From contig CAKSBP010000011.1 in NCBI GenBank assembly GCA_934438135.1, positions 1-64,000 of the forward strand: a stretch of DNA of 64,000 nt. Direction: 5' to 3'. This DNA comes from an uncultured Clostridium sp. (GTDB taxonomy: Bacteria; Bacillota; Clostridia; Lachnospirales; Lachnospiraceae). Each line of letters begins with the position of its first letter. Positions within the stretch are counted from its first letter, which is position 1. Positions 1 through 7,787 of this stretch are shown here, piece by piece. The notes beneath the pieces are model-generated. The model was not told the DNA's origin, did not search any database, and saw only the letters and a list, made by a program, of their open reading frames with translations. The position numbers and the translations under genes are program-made.

Positions 1-76
1 ACCGCCGTGTACCGAACGGTACGCACGGTGGTGTGAGAGGTCGGGAAAATTTATATAATTTTCCCTCCTACTCGAT
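1..76 (+). mobile_element. Group II intron, 3' end (domains V and VI)
   Basis: Domain V is visible: bases 1-9 pair with 24-32, bases 10-13 pair with 18-21 around a 4-base loop, and a two-base CG bulge sits at 22-23, which is the hallmark of this domain. Domain VI follows: GGGAAAATT (43-51) pairs with AATTTTCCC (57-65), the stem continues below, and A70 is an unpaired branch-point candidate seven bases from an end in CTCGAT at 76. The 3' exon would start at 77. The CGC-like triad at the base of domain V is reminiscent of class C introns (inference). The body and any reverse transcriptase lie outside the window. Confidence 0.82.
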
Positions 77-79
77 TTC

Positions 80-113
80 TACGAATGCTGTATCAATTAC
101 AGTGTTATTCGTA
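80..113. other. Hairpin between intron end and DUF1858 gene
   Basis: TACGAAT (80-86) pairs with ATTCGTA (107-113), and CTGTA (88-92) with TACAG (98-102). It lies just past the intron 3' end and just downstream of the minus-strand gene ending at 118. It could be that gene's terminator, but there is no T tract on the minus strand, possibly because the intron separated stem and tail. Confidence 0.4.
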
Positions 114-117
114 TGGA

Positions 118-318
118 TTAAGCTCCTAATTTAGCATTTAATGTATCAACTACAGTATTTACATCGATACCGTGTACCATACATGCTTCTTCTAAGGATT
201 CACCCTGTGCAGATGGACAGCCTATGCAGTGCATTCCAGCTTCTAAAAGGACAGGTACTAAATTCTGGTCAATGGCGATGATATCGTGGATAATCATGTC
301 TTTTGTTATTTTTTCCAT
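118..318 (-). CDS. DUF1858 domain (hybrid-cluster-protein-associated disulfide domain) protein
   Basis: A 66-residue stand-alone DUF1858 protein. The family shows the pattern seen here: a hydrophobic N-terminal segment, then HCIGCPSA with a CxxC at Cys31/Cys34 and a third cysteine at 46. These small domains are thought to act in thiol or Fe-S/NO-related redox chemistry; the exact reaction is unknown. The start is supported by GGAGG about eight bases upstream on the minus strand. It diverges from the ferredoxin at 546, so the two may share redox-related control. Confidence 0.8.
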   Translation of the reverse strand: MEKITKDMIIHDIIAIDQNLVPVLLEAGMHCIGCPSAQGESLEEACMVHGIDVNTVVDTLNAKLGA

Positions 319-484
319 TATGCTTCCTCCTATTGAACTGATGAAACAGATAGGAAAGCTATGCTTTCGCTCTGGCTTTTCATCAAAAATAAATGTTATA
401 AATTACTAATCTTAATTATATGATGACTTCTAATAGCAGTCAAGTTATATAGTTGTATTATTTCCAATACATTTGTAATAATAC

Positions 485-513
485 TTGTATTCTTCCAGAT
501 ATTATATTAAAAT
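485..513 (+). promoter_or_regulatory. Probable sigma-A promoter of the ferredoxin gene
   Basis: TTGTAT (485-490), 17-base spacer, TAAAAT (508-513), upstream of the AGGAGG site at about 532-537. The region is very AT-rich, so other pairings are possible, for example TTGTAT at 453 with TAATAA at 476. Confidence 0.4.
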
Positions 514-545
514 ATAGGTATTATTTATTAAAGGAGGATATAAAA

Positions 546-713
546 ATGGCTTACAAGATTAATGATGGTTGTGTTAGTTGTGGTGCTTGTGCTGGAGAAT
601 GTCCAGTAGGAGCTATTAGTGAAGGAGATTCACATTACGAAATTGATGAAAATGCATGTATTAGCTGTGGAACATGTGCTGCTACATGTCCAACAGGCTC
701 TATCGAAGAATAA
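546..713 (+). CDS. Clostridial-type 2[4Fe-4S] ferredoxin
   Basis: A 55-residue soluble ferredoxin with two CxxCxxCxxxCP clusters, CVSCGACAGECP near residues 9-20 and CISCGTCAATCP near 38-49. This is the complete standard clostridial form and binds two [4Fe-4S] clusters. It is the low-potential carrier linking pyruvate oxidation to hydrogenase and Rnf, and Rnf is encoded at the other end of this window. An upstream in-frame ATG exists at 453, but the start at 546 follows AGGAGG by about eight bases and matches family length. It is monocistronic, with a terminator at 760-803. Confidence 0.96.
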   Translation: MAYKINDGCVSCGACAGECPVGAISEGDSHYEIDENACISCGTCAATCPTGSIEE

Positions 714-759
714 TTGATTTCTTTTATAGAAGAAAGCGGTATACATACTGCGGGGAATA

Positions 760-803
760 AATAAAAGCTACGTCCGGGAATTAGGATGCAGCTTTTATTT
801 TTT
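760..803. terminator. Bidirectional intrinsic terminator, ferredoxin/mecA
   Basis: AATAAAAGCT (760-769) pairs with AGCTTTTATT (790-799), extended inward by CGTCC/GGATG. T-rich on the plus strand and A-rich at the left foot, so it can serve both convergent genes. Confidence 0.8.
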
Positions 804-822
804 ATTACATGGAATTGTCATT

Positions 823-1623
823 CTATATTTGTGCCAGTATATTAATTGCATTATCCGCGATGATACAGATATAATGTTCTTTAAAATAATCAAGGCTTGC
901 ATAAGTGGTACGTTCGATCTTACCATATTCAGAAATGATGTTGCAGACCTTATTAAATTCTTCTGGTGTATGCTCTGATTTGTTTACACACAAATAGTAA
1001 AGCCCAGTGTCTGGATTCTTATATAAACTATTGATTCCTTTATAGTTATACTGCAGATGAGATGCAAGGTTTATAATGTCCTCTAATGAATGAAAAGAAA
1101 AAACTTTAGTAAGATTAGCTTTTACAGGAGCAGTCTTAGCTTTTTTTGCATCAGGTTCCTCTGTCTCTATATTATCTTCAGAAGTTTCTGACTCTATTGT
1201 TGAATTATTAGAATTATCATTATTTTTTTTATTCAAATTCTTTTCATCCAGAATCTCATTTATCTGATCAAAGCAATTAATAATTTCGTTTACATAAGTA
1301 TCACTGGAATCATCTGCTTCTGGACTTTGTTCTGTATCAGGCGAAAATTTTGAAAATCTTGTATCGAGTTCATCAGGATCTTCAACTTTTGTAATAACCA
1401 GAATAAGACAGTCAGAAGAAACAGGAATCGCTTCGATCATCAATGGAATGTCATCTGCTTCAAATCCAAATTCAGCTGATGCCTGCTGCATCATTTCTTT
1501 AAAGAGAGCTTTTGCCTTCTCCGTACCATAAGCGAGTTCGCTGATTCGAAGCTGGCGGTCAATCAGGTCATCTTTGTTTAGAGTACAGCGTATTTGGTTA
1601 TCACTGATTTTTTCAATTTTCAT
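823..1623 (-). CDS. mecA: Adaptor protein MecA
   Basis: MecA family adaptor, which hands substrates such as competence or sporulation regulators to the ClpC-ClpP protease in the cytoplasm. The N-terminal domain (about residues 1-80) starts with the typical MKIEKISDNQIRCTL segment. The C-terminal ClpC-binding domain begins near residue 170 (KVFSFHSLEDIINLA). The two are joined by an acidic Asn/Ser/Glu-rich linker of some 80 residues, making this 266-residue protein longer than usual MecA proteins. Start supported by GGAAGGATG upstream. It stands alone, convergent with the ferredoxin and divergent from the kinase cassette. Confidence 0.93.
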   Translation of the reverse strand: MKIEKISDNQIRCTLNKDDLIDRQLRISELAYGTEKAKALFKEMMQQASAEFGFEADDIPLMIEAIPVSSDCLILVITKVEDPDELDTRFSKFSPDTEQSPEADDSSDTYVNEIINCFDQINEILDEKNLNKKNNDNSNNSTIESETSEDNIETEEPDAKKAKTAPVKANLTKVFSFHSLEDIINLASHLQYNYKGINSLYKNPDTGLYYLCVNKSEHTPEEFNKVCNIISEYGKIERTTYASLDYFKEHYICIIADNAINILAQI

Positions 1624-1791
1624 TTAATCACATCCTTCCGATGCATTAATTCACAGTATTTTGCAAACTAACTAATATCTTGTATACAAAGTATAATTTA
1701 AATGTTGAAAGAAGTCAATGCATTTTCTGACTATGTCTATTATGTACAAAGAAATGCAAAAAGATTGTATAATAAAACGATGAAAAATAAG

Positions 1792-1820
1792 TTGTATATT
1801 GTGTAACAAAAAGTTATAAT
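1792..1820 (+). promoter_or_regulatory. Sigma-A promoter of the kinase cassette
   Basis: TTGTAT (1792-1797), exact 17-base spacer, TATAAT (1815-1820). The predicted start near 1827 gives a short leader to AGGAGG at 1851-1856. This supports translation beginning around 1866-1877, ahead of the kinase glycine loop. Confidence 0.7.
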
Positions 1821-1874
1821 TTGTATATGACATAGCTGGTTTAGAAAATAAGGAGGAAAGGAGCAATCAGGGGT

Positions 1875-3260
1875 ATATGGTTTTCTAAATACCAGATCAT
1901 AAAGCAGATTGGAACGGGCGGATTTTCAGAGGTATATTTAGCTGAACATGTAGCATTGAAGTGCTTTCGCGTTATCAAGCGAATTCAGAAAAGCCAGCCT
2001 GCATATCTACAGCTTATGAATGAGGTATCGATTCTAAAAAGTCTGAATCATCCTTGTATTCCTACTATATATGATATTGAAGAAGATAAAGAATATTCTT
2101 ATATCATTGAGGAATTTTTACAGGGTGTATCTTTAAAATCTTATCGAATGTCCCGTAAGTGGATGAAAGATAAGGAAGTCTTATCGCTTGTTATACAGGT
2201 GTGTGATGTACTATCTTATTTACATAATCAAGAAGGAACAATTTTATATCTAGATTTAAAACCGGAGAATCTTATGTATGATAAAAATCAAATTAAGCTT
2301 CTGGATTTTGGATCGGCTCTTTGTCTACAGGATAAGGGAAGGCGTGGCATGTCATTTGGAACGAAAGGTTATGCGGCACCGGAACAGCTTGATGGTCTTA
2401 GCGGCGTAGATGAGAGAAGTGATGTGTATAGTATAGGAGCATTGCTTTTTTTCCTGATAACAGGAAGAGAATATCAGAAAACAGAAGTATCCAGACAGTG
2501 GGCATGGATGCTGCTATCGAATTACAGACTCTATCAAATTATTGAAAAATGTCTACGGGAGAATCCGTCAGAACGTTTTTTATCTATGAACCAGTTAAAA
2601 AAGGAACTGCTTCGAATGCAGTCCAAAGGGGATTTGCAGAAACAAGCATCAGCTATGTCATATCAGGTAGCAGTAGCAGGATGTGGAAGAAGGATGGGAA
2701 CGACACATTTCTCTCTGCGTTTGTCATTATATTTGGCAGCTGTTTATAGAAATGCTGCATATATTGAATGCAATGAACAGGAAGTAGAACAGAGTATTGC
2801 CAGGTATGGGCAGGGTAAAAAAAGGGGGAAAACGAGGTTTTCGTTCTTTAATGTTCCAAGCTGGGAAATGTGTGAGGAAAAGGAACGGTACCCATTTCAG
2901 ATTATTGATTTTGGAGAGCTTTCTGAGGATAATCTGAATGCTTTTCTTGGATCCACACATCGTATTGTTGTACTTGGGACGAGAGAGTGGGAGATGAAAC
3001 AGACGTTTTACTGGCTAAAGAAGCTCTGTGATTGTGAAGAAATTCTTTATCTGGCAAATCTTCCGGAATCAGGGATGTTTGAAAAACTGTCATCACTGCT
3101 GGAGCCAGAACGGTGTTTGAAACTTCCATTTTTGAGATCATGGAATAACGCAGGAATTAGCAAAGAAGAAAAAAGAGTGTTTGATGAAGTGTGTTCTTAC
3201 CTTACCAGAACCTCAGACTGGTCATGCAAAGCGAAATTTGTGTTTCGTTTGAAAAGATAA
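1875..3260 (+). CDS. Ser/Thr protein kinase-like domain fused to a degenerate ParA/MinD-like domain; start codon non-standard
   Basis: The open frame encodes a kinase N-lobe, KYQIIKQIGTGGFSEVYLA, then the ATP-binding lysine in HVALK (codon at 1959). The C-lobe has a catalytic loop YLDLKPEN (2247-2270), DFG (2304) and GYAAPEQ. The HRD motif reads YLD, so this is a non-RD kinase. The last ~190 residues resemble a ParA/MinD fold, but its Walker A reads GCGRRMGTTH without the lysine. No ATG, GTG or TTG precedes the glycine loop in frame; the first standard one, TTG at 1956, would delete the loop. Possible starts are ATC 1866 or ATA 1875, or ATG 1877 with a +1 shift. First gene of a four-gene cassette. 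The signalling target is unknown. Confidence 0.75.
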   Translation: MWFSKYQIIKQIGTGGFSEVYLAEHVALKCFRVIKRIQKSQPAYLQLMNEVSILKSLNHPCIPTIYDIEEDKEYSYIIEEFLQGVSLKSYRMSRKWMKDKEVLSLVIQVCDVLSYLHNQEGTILYLDLKPENLMYDKNQIKLLDFGSALCLQDKGRRGMSFGTKGYAAPEQLDGLSGVDERSDVYSIGALLFFLITGREYQKTEVSRQWAWMLLSNYRLYQIIEKCLRENPSERFLSMNQLKKELLRMQSKGDLQKQASAMSYQVAVAGCGRRMGTTHFSLRLSLYLAAVYRNAAYIECNEQEVEQSIARYGQGKKRGKTRFSFFNVPSWEMCEEKERYPFQIIDFGELSEDNLNAFLGSTHRIVVLGTREWEMKQTFYWLKKLCDCEEILYLANLPESGMFEKLSSLLEPERCLKLPFLRSWNNAGISKEEKRVFDEVCSYLTRTSDWSCKAKFVFRLKR

Positions 3261-3275
3261 GGAAACAGCGCGAAT

Positions 3276-3893
3276 ATGTGGATTGGAAAAAAGAAAAAGG
3301 CGGTTTATCCTGAGCAGCCTAAGAGAACTTATGCTTTTCTGGGAACTCATTCCGGGGTAGGTGTTACCATGATAAGTTTTCATTTTGCTTTGTATTTAAG
3401 TAGAGTATGCAATGAGAAGACTGCTTATTTGGAACTTTCCGGGAATAGGGATATGGAAAAGATGGAGCATTATCTGAAAGAAGAAAAGGGATACTCGGCC
3501 AGTGGAACAAGGTTCACATTGGGAAAACTGACGGTGTTGAAAGGAGTAGGTCAGAAGGAGATTCCTCAGATTTTAAATGAGGAGTTTGTGTTTTTTGTGT
3601 TTGATTTAGGGAACGTCCGGCCTTTGGTGATGAACGAGCTGTTGAGATGTGAAAGAAAGATTGTGATTTGCAATCTGGTGGAATGGAAACGCTGGGAAAT
3701 GGAACATTTTTTGGAGCGGGTTCGGAATATACCAGGTTATAAGGAATGGGAATACATTCTGAATCTATGTGCAGGTGAAGAGAACAGGCTGTATCATTTA
3801 GATAAGGGCATTAAGTTAAAGAAAATGCCAGTTCTAGGAGACTGCTTTACCTTCACTCAGGATGTATGGAAGCTGTATCATTCATTTTTATAG
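3276..3893 (+). CDS. Degenerate ParA/MinD (CpaE)-like protein
   Basis: A 205-residue protein starting with a beta strand and loop typical of ParA/MinD ATPases (AFLGTHSGVGVTMISFHFAL). The signature lysine of the Walker A loop is replaced (GVGVT where GKT is expected). A hydrophobic strand ending FFVFDLGN sits where Walker B would be. ATP binding is therefore doubtful, and it may be a structural partner. It resembles the C-terminal part of the preceding kinase fusion, suggesting an old duplication. It begins 15 bases after the kinase stop with only a weak AAGGAA site. Role inferred by analogy with CpaE-like proteins of Tad loci. Confidence 0.6.
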   Translation: MWIGKKKKAVYPEQPKRTYAFLGTHSGVGVTMISFHFALYLSRVCNEKTAYLELSGNRDMEKMEHYLKEEKGYSASGTRFTLGKLTVLKGVGQKEIPQILNEEFVFFVFDLGNVRPLVMNELLRCERKIVICNLVEWKRWEMEHFLERVRNIPGYKEWEYILNLCAGEENRLYHLDKGIKLKKMPVLGDCFTFTQDVWKLYHSFL

Positions 3894-3901
3894 GAGGGCT
3901 T

Positions 3902-4711
3902 ATGTCAGTTATCAAACGGAAAAGAAAACATGGTACCAAAGTTGTCATTGGCACAATCCTGCTGTCAGTATTTTTCCTTTGCCTGTGGTTTGGCATTCGA
4001 GGAATGCGAAAACATTATGGAAGGTCACCAGTTGATTTGTATATACTTGTCTGTGATAAAGATGCTGGAGAAAAAATAAGACAGGAGGACTTAAAAAAAG
4101 TTCGTTTAAAAGGAAATGGCGTGAAGTATTCATACAGCCTTATGACGTTTTTGGGGAAGACAGCCAGAGTACATCTTACTCAAGGAACAGTATTAGATAA
4201 ATGTATGGTTTGTGAAGAAGAAATGCCAGAAGACAGTCTGCGGCAGACAAGTTATTCTTATATTAAGCAGACTGCTGAATTGAAACAGGGAGATTATGTG
4301 GATGTACGTATTTCATTTCCTAATGGAGCGGATTTTATCGTGCTGTCAAAAAAGAAAGTACTGAAGGTACAGGAAAGCCACGAACAGGATGGGACAGTGG
4401 ATGCACTTTATTTCGCACTTTCAGAGGAAGAGATTATGCGGATGTCCAGTGGAGTTGTCGATGCATATTTAACAGAAGGCGCCTATCTTTATACGGTGCA
4501 GTACATAAGTGATATACAGCAGGAGGCGGTTGTGAATTATCCTGTCAATGAAGTGGTTGAGAAACTGATAAAAAAGGATCCAAATATCATAAAAATTGCA
4601 CAGGATGCAAAAATAACGGAACTTCGTAGTAAAATCTATGACTCCTTAAAGGGACAGAAGGAAAGTGTTAATGCCATTTATGATAATAAGGGATTAACTT
4701 ATTTTAATTAG
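3902..4711 (+). CDS. Membrane-anchored SAF-domain (CpaB/RcpC-like) protein
   Basis: A 269-residue protein with a basic N terminus, one membrane segment at about residues 12-33 and an extracytoplasmic SAF-like part. The latter contains VDLYILVCDKDAGEKIRQ, as in CpaB/RcpC and flagellar FlgA-type SAF domains, and later YVDVRISFPNGADFIVL. In Tad systems such proteins support the outer part of the pilus machine. The start at 3902 follows AGGAGGG (3892-3898); an upstream in-frame ATG at 3866 would overlap the preceding gene and is less likely. No pilin, TadA, TadB or TadC gene is nearby, so the role is open. Confidence 0.65.
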   Translation: MSVIKRKRKHGTKVVIGTILLSVFFLCLWFGIRGMRKHYGRSPVDLYILVCDKDAGEKIRQEDLKKVRLKGNGVKYSYSLMTFLGKTARVHLTQGTVLDKCMVCEEEMPEDSLRQTSYSYIKQTAELKQGDYVDVRISFPNGADFIVLSKKKVLKVQESHEQDGTVDALYFALSEEEIMRMSSGVVDAYLTEGAYLYTVQYISDIQQEAVVNYPVNEVVEKLIKKDPNIIKIAQDAKITELRSKIYDSLKGQKESVNAIYDNKGLTYFN

Positions 4712-4796
4712 GAAAATGTTAAATTGTTTCACAGCATATAACATGACCAGATATACCTGACGGTAACAGTCCTCTTCTCATGGAAGGAGTGGTTGT

Positions 4797-5009
4797 TTGG
4801 GTGAGAAGAACCTTTGGGTGATATCCAAAAGCATGGCGGCCAGGGAACATGGTCTGCCAGTACAGATTGATGGGAAAGATTATTATGGAGGATATAACAG
4901 AATCCGAAGTATGGTAAAAGAAGATGCAGACTATATGTCGGATTATGAGTATGACGAACAGGGAAAGATTGTGGCGCTTTATTTTGACAAATTGAAAAGA
5001 ATAAAATAA
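4797..5009 (+). CDS. Small uncharacterised protein (70 aa)
   Basis: Not recognised. A TTG start follows AAGGAG (4784-4789) by seven bases, and an in-frame stop at 4764 limits the frame. The product is hydrophilic with an acidic C-terminal half (KEDADYMSDYEYDEQGKIV) and no membrane segment. It lies 85 bases after the SAF gene, same strand, and before a strong hairpin, so it is plausibly the last gene of the kinase cassette. Protein-like composition supports it; lack of an ATG is the main doubt. Confidence 0.55.
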   Translation: MGEKNLWVISKSMAAREHGLPVQIDGKDYYGGYNRIRSMVKEDADYMSDYEYDEQGKIVALYFDKLKRIK

Positions 5010-5050
5010 GAATACCTCTATACCACCACAATCTAGATGTTTGTCGTTTT

Positions 5051-5095
5051 GGAAAAGGACTTTGGCACAGGAAATCAGTGTTAAAGTCCTTTTCC
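5051..5095 (+). terminator. Strong hairpin closing the kinase cassette
   Basis: GGAAAAGGACTTT (5051-5063) pairs with AAAGTCCTTTTCC (5083-5095), with CAC/GTG extending it inward. There is no long T tail after the stem, so termination is probable rather than certain. Confidence 0.6.
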
Positions 5096-5155
5096 TGTAA
5101 GCATATTGAAACATGGAAAAATCCTCTAGACTCCACGGCTGTTTTTCGGTTTGGG

Positions 5156-5185
5156 TTGTACATTCCAATGACTTAGTGCTATAAT
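5156..5185 (+). promoter_or_regulatory. Sigma-A promoter of the GH18 gene
   Basis: TTGTAC (5156-5161), 18-base spacer, TATAAT (5180-5185), giving a leader of roughly 100 bases to the gene at 5300. Confidence 0.65.
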
Positions 5186-5299
5186 AATACCGATTAAGGC
5201 AAAAATTAATTTTTACCAGTAGACAGGTGTAATAGGAAAAACAAGAAATGTGATAATATCCGTTTTTGTGGTGGAAAAGAAATGTTGGAGGAAAGCACT

Positions 5300-6997
5300 A
5301 TGGGAAAAAACAATCGTAAAATTGTGAGAATCGCACTTGCGATAGCAGCCGCTGTGATTCTAATCGCGGGAGTAGTCGTGGTGAAGAAACTAATACCAAG
5401 TAAAAAAGTTATGCCACTGACGGACTACTATAAAACAGATGATGATAGAATTAATGTAGTATTACAGAATGAAAAACAGGAAGAACAGGGCTTATACTTA
5501 AATGGGATAGCGTATATTGATTATGAGACAGTTTCCGGAGTGATTGACTCCAGGTTTTATTGGGACGCCAATGAAAATCTGCTCATTTATACAACGCAGT
5601 CAGAGGTAATTAAGACAGAATTGGGAAGTTCGGATTATTATGTGAATAAGAGTAAAGCATCCGTTGAGTATCCAATTGTGAAGAGTATTGGCGAAAAGGT
5701 TTATATTGCAGTTAATTATATTAAAATGTTTTCGAATATAGAGTATAACGTTTATGAAAACCCAGAACGTGTTGTCATTCAGTACGATTGGGGGGAAGAA
5801 TACCTGTATACAGATGTAAAGAAGAATACCCAGTTAAGAACCGGGGCTTCTATTAAGAGTGATGTACTGTTACAGCTGAAGCAGGGAGACAAGCTGGTTT
5901 ATGTGGATACAGAAGAAAGGGTAACTAAAGGATTCAGTAAGGTTATGACGGAAGACGGAATTATTGGCTATGTAAAAAATAAGCATGTGAAACAGGCTTA
6001 TTATAAGAAGATGGAGAATGAGGCGGTAGACAAGAGTTATACGCATATTACGAAGGATTATAAAATTAATATGGCATGGCATCAGGTAACAAATCAGGAT
6101 GCCAATGAGAATCTGTTAAATGTATTATCTGTAACGAAAGGTTTAAATACCATTTCACCAACTTGGTTTTCTGTTACCAGCAAAGAAGGGAATATATCTT
6201 CTCTTGCCAGCGAGAAATATGTAGAATGTGCCCATAACAATGATTTAGAAGTCTGGGCATTGGTGGATGATTTTAATAAAGAAGTTGATATGTATGAACT
6301 TTTAACATATACATCCAGACGTGAAAAATTAGAGAATGAGTTAATTGCCAGTGCAATTAAATATGAACTAGATGGAATTAATATTGACTTTGAGAATATT
6401 TCTTCCAAGGCAGGTCCGCATTATATTCAGTTTTTAAGAGAATTATCGATTAAATGCAGAAATAACGGAGTTATCTTATCTGTAGATAACTATATACCTG
6501 CTTCCTATAACAGTCATTATAATCTGGAAGCACAGGGAGAAGTTGTAGATTATGTTGTAATTATGGCTTATGATGAGCATCATGCAGGTTCTGAGGAAAG
6601 CGGATCTGTATCTTCTATTGATTATGTAAAAGATGCTGTTGCAGATACGTTAAAATCAGTTTCAAAAAATCAGATTATTATGGCACTTCCATTCTACACA
6701 AGATTATGGAGTGAGTCTACGGATGGAAAGGTATCCAGTGTTTCCTGTGGCATGGATCAGGGAAAAGCATACCTGGAAGCTAACGGCGTAAAACCAAAAT
6801 GGGATACTGAGACAGGTCAATATTATGGAGAGTATCAGACAGATTCCGGATTAAACCGTATCTGGCTTGAAGATAATAAATCTCTGGAATTAAAACTAAA
6901 AGCAGTAATGGCAGAAGACGTTGCTGGTGTCAGCGGATGGAAGCTTGGATTAGAGTCTAGAAGTGTCTGGAATGTCATATTAAAATATGTGAACTAA
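5300..6997 (+). CDS. Membrane-anchored GH18 hydrolase with stalk and SH3b domains (SleL/YaaH-like)
   Basis: Domain order in 565 residues: N-terminal anchor (10-28), a copper-amine-oxidase-N-like stalk domain (about 40-165), an SH3b wall-binding domain (about 175-232) and a GH18 barrel (about 250-565). The catalytic motif reads DGINIDFEN with Asp358, Asp363 and the acid Glu365, so hydrolysis of wall or spore-cortex glycan is expected outside the membrane. An ATG at 5282 is in frame, but GGAGG at 5287-5291 correctly places the start at 5300. The following gene is a CwlD-like amidase, which suits a cortex or wall role. Vegetative versus spore use cannot be told. Confidence 0.88.
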   Translation: MGKNNRKIVRIALAIAAAVILIAGVVVVKKLIPSKKVMPLTDYYKTDDDRINVVLQNEKQEEQGLYLNGIAYIDYETVSGVIDSRFYWDANENLLIYTTQSEVIKTELGSSDYYVNKSKASVEYPIVKSIGEKVYIAVNYIKMFSNIEYNVYENPERVVIQYDWGEEYLYTDVKKNTQLRTGASIKSDVLLQLKQGDKLVYVDTEERVTKGFSKVMTEDGIIGYVKNKHVKQAYYKKMENEAVDKSYTHITKDYKINMAWHQVTNQDANENLLNVLSVTKGLNTISPTWFSVTSKEGNISSLASEKYVECAHNNDLEVWALVDDFNKEVDMYELLTYTSRREKLENELIASAIKYELDGINIDFENISSKAGPHYIQFLRELSIKCRNNGVILSVDNYIPASYNSHYNLEAQGEVVDYVVIMAYDEHHAGSEESGSVSSIDYVKDAVADTLKSVSKNQIIMALPFYTRLWSESTDGKVSSVSCGMDQGKAYLEANGVKPKWDTETGQYYGEYQTDSGLNRIWLEDNKSLELKLKAVMAEDVAGVSGWKLGLESRSVWNVILKYVN

Positions 6998-7031
6998 AAA
7001 AATCCGAATAAGATAGAAACTTTATCATAAA

Positions 7032-7772
7032 ATGATACAAAGAATATCTGGGTCGTTCAATATGAAAAAGTTTGTAACATTTGCTATTCTAGGTTTATTT
7101 ATTTTTGGAGTTTTATTCACAATAAAAAAGAGCATTGCAACATTTGGTGTAACCAGTATAAACAGCAATGATACACAGAGAGAGGTTAATAAAAAGCTGG
7201 TTGTCATTGATCCCGGTCATGGCGGTTTCGATCCGGGAAAAGTCGGTGTAAATGGAACCCTTGAAAAGGATGTAAATTTAAGTATTTCTTTGAAATTAAA
7301 AAAGCTGCTTGAAAAAGACGGATACCAGGTTATTATGACAAGGGAGACGGATACAGGACTTTATTCAGAAACTGATAGTAATAAAAAGCGTACTGACATG
7401 CGCAAGCGAGTTGATATTATTAATAACAGTGGAGCTGTCGTGGCAGTTAGTATTCATCAGAATAGTTTCAGCCAGGAAAGTTCGAAAGGAGCACAGGTTT
7501 TCTATCATGCCATGTCAGAGAATGGAAAGCAGCTTGCAGAGACTATTCAGGAACAGGTAAAGGCAGATATCAATGATGGGAATCATAGGGTTGCGAAGTC
7601 CAATGATAGTTATTATATGCTGAAAAAAACGCAGTGTCCCCTTGTAATTGTGGAATGCGGTTTCCTTTCGAATAACACAGAAGCAGGACTTCTTATTGAT
7701 GATTCTTATCAGAATAAGATAGCTGGTTCTATTAAAAAAGGAATTTTAAACTATTTGAAAAAGAACACATAA
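7032..7772 (+). CDS. cwlD: N-acetylmuramoyl-L-alanine amidase, CwlD-like
   Basis: Amidase_3 family zinc amidase with an N-terminal membrane segment (about residues 13-31). Zinc ligands are visible as His63 in VVIDPGHGG, Glu78 (TLEKDVNLS) and His142 (VSIHQNSF); the catalytic glutamate is in VIVECGFLSN. Length and single-domain plan match CwlD, which removes peptide side chains so that muramic-delta-lactam can form in spore cortex. Starts at 7032 and 7062 are both possible and neither has a convincing ribosome site. It sits directly after the GH18 gene, likely as one transcript. Confidence 0.85.
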   Translation: MIQRISGSFNMKKFVTFAILGLFIFGVLFTIKKSIATFGVTSINSNDTQREVNKKLVVIDPGHGGFDPGKVGVNGTLEKDVNLSISLKLKKLLEKDGYQVIMTRETDTGLYSETDSNKKRTDMRKRVDIINNSGAVVAVSIHQNSFSQESSKGAQVFYHAMSENGKQLAETIQEQVKADINDGNHRVAKSNDSYYMLKKTQCPLVIVECGFLSNNTEAGLLIDDSYQNKIAGSIKKGILNYLKKNT

Positions 7773-7787
7773 AAAGAGGTCTTTATA

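Noticed and set aside
1672..1866. Minus-strand 64-residue open frame
   Set aside because: It covers the kinase promoter and ribosome site and has no ribosome site of its own.
1875..4711. A full Tad pilus locus
   Set aside because: Only CpaE/CpaB-like members are here; TadA, TadB, TadC, prepilin peptidase and pilin genes are missing.
4719..5168. Two overlapping minus-strand open frames of about 145 residues
   Set aside because: They are antisense to the 70-residue gene and the terminator hairpin, overlap each other in different frames and lack start signals.
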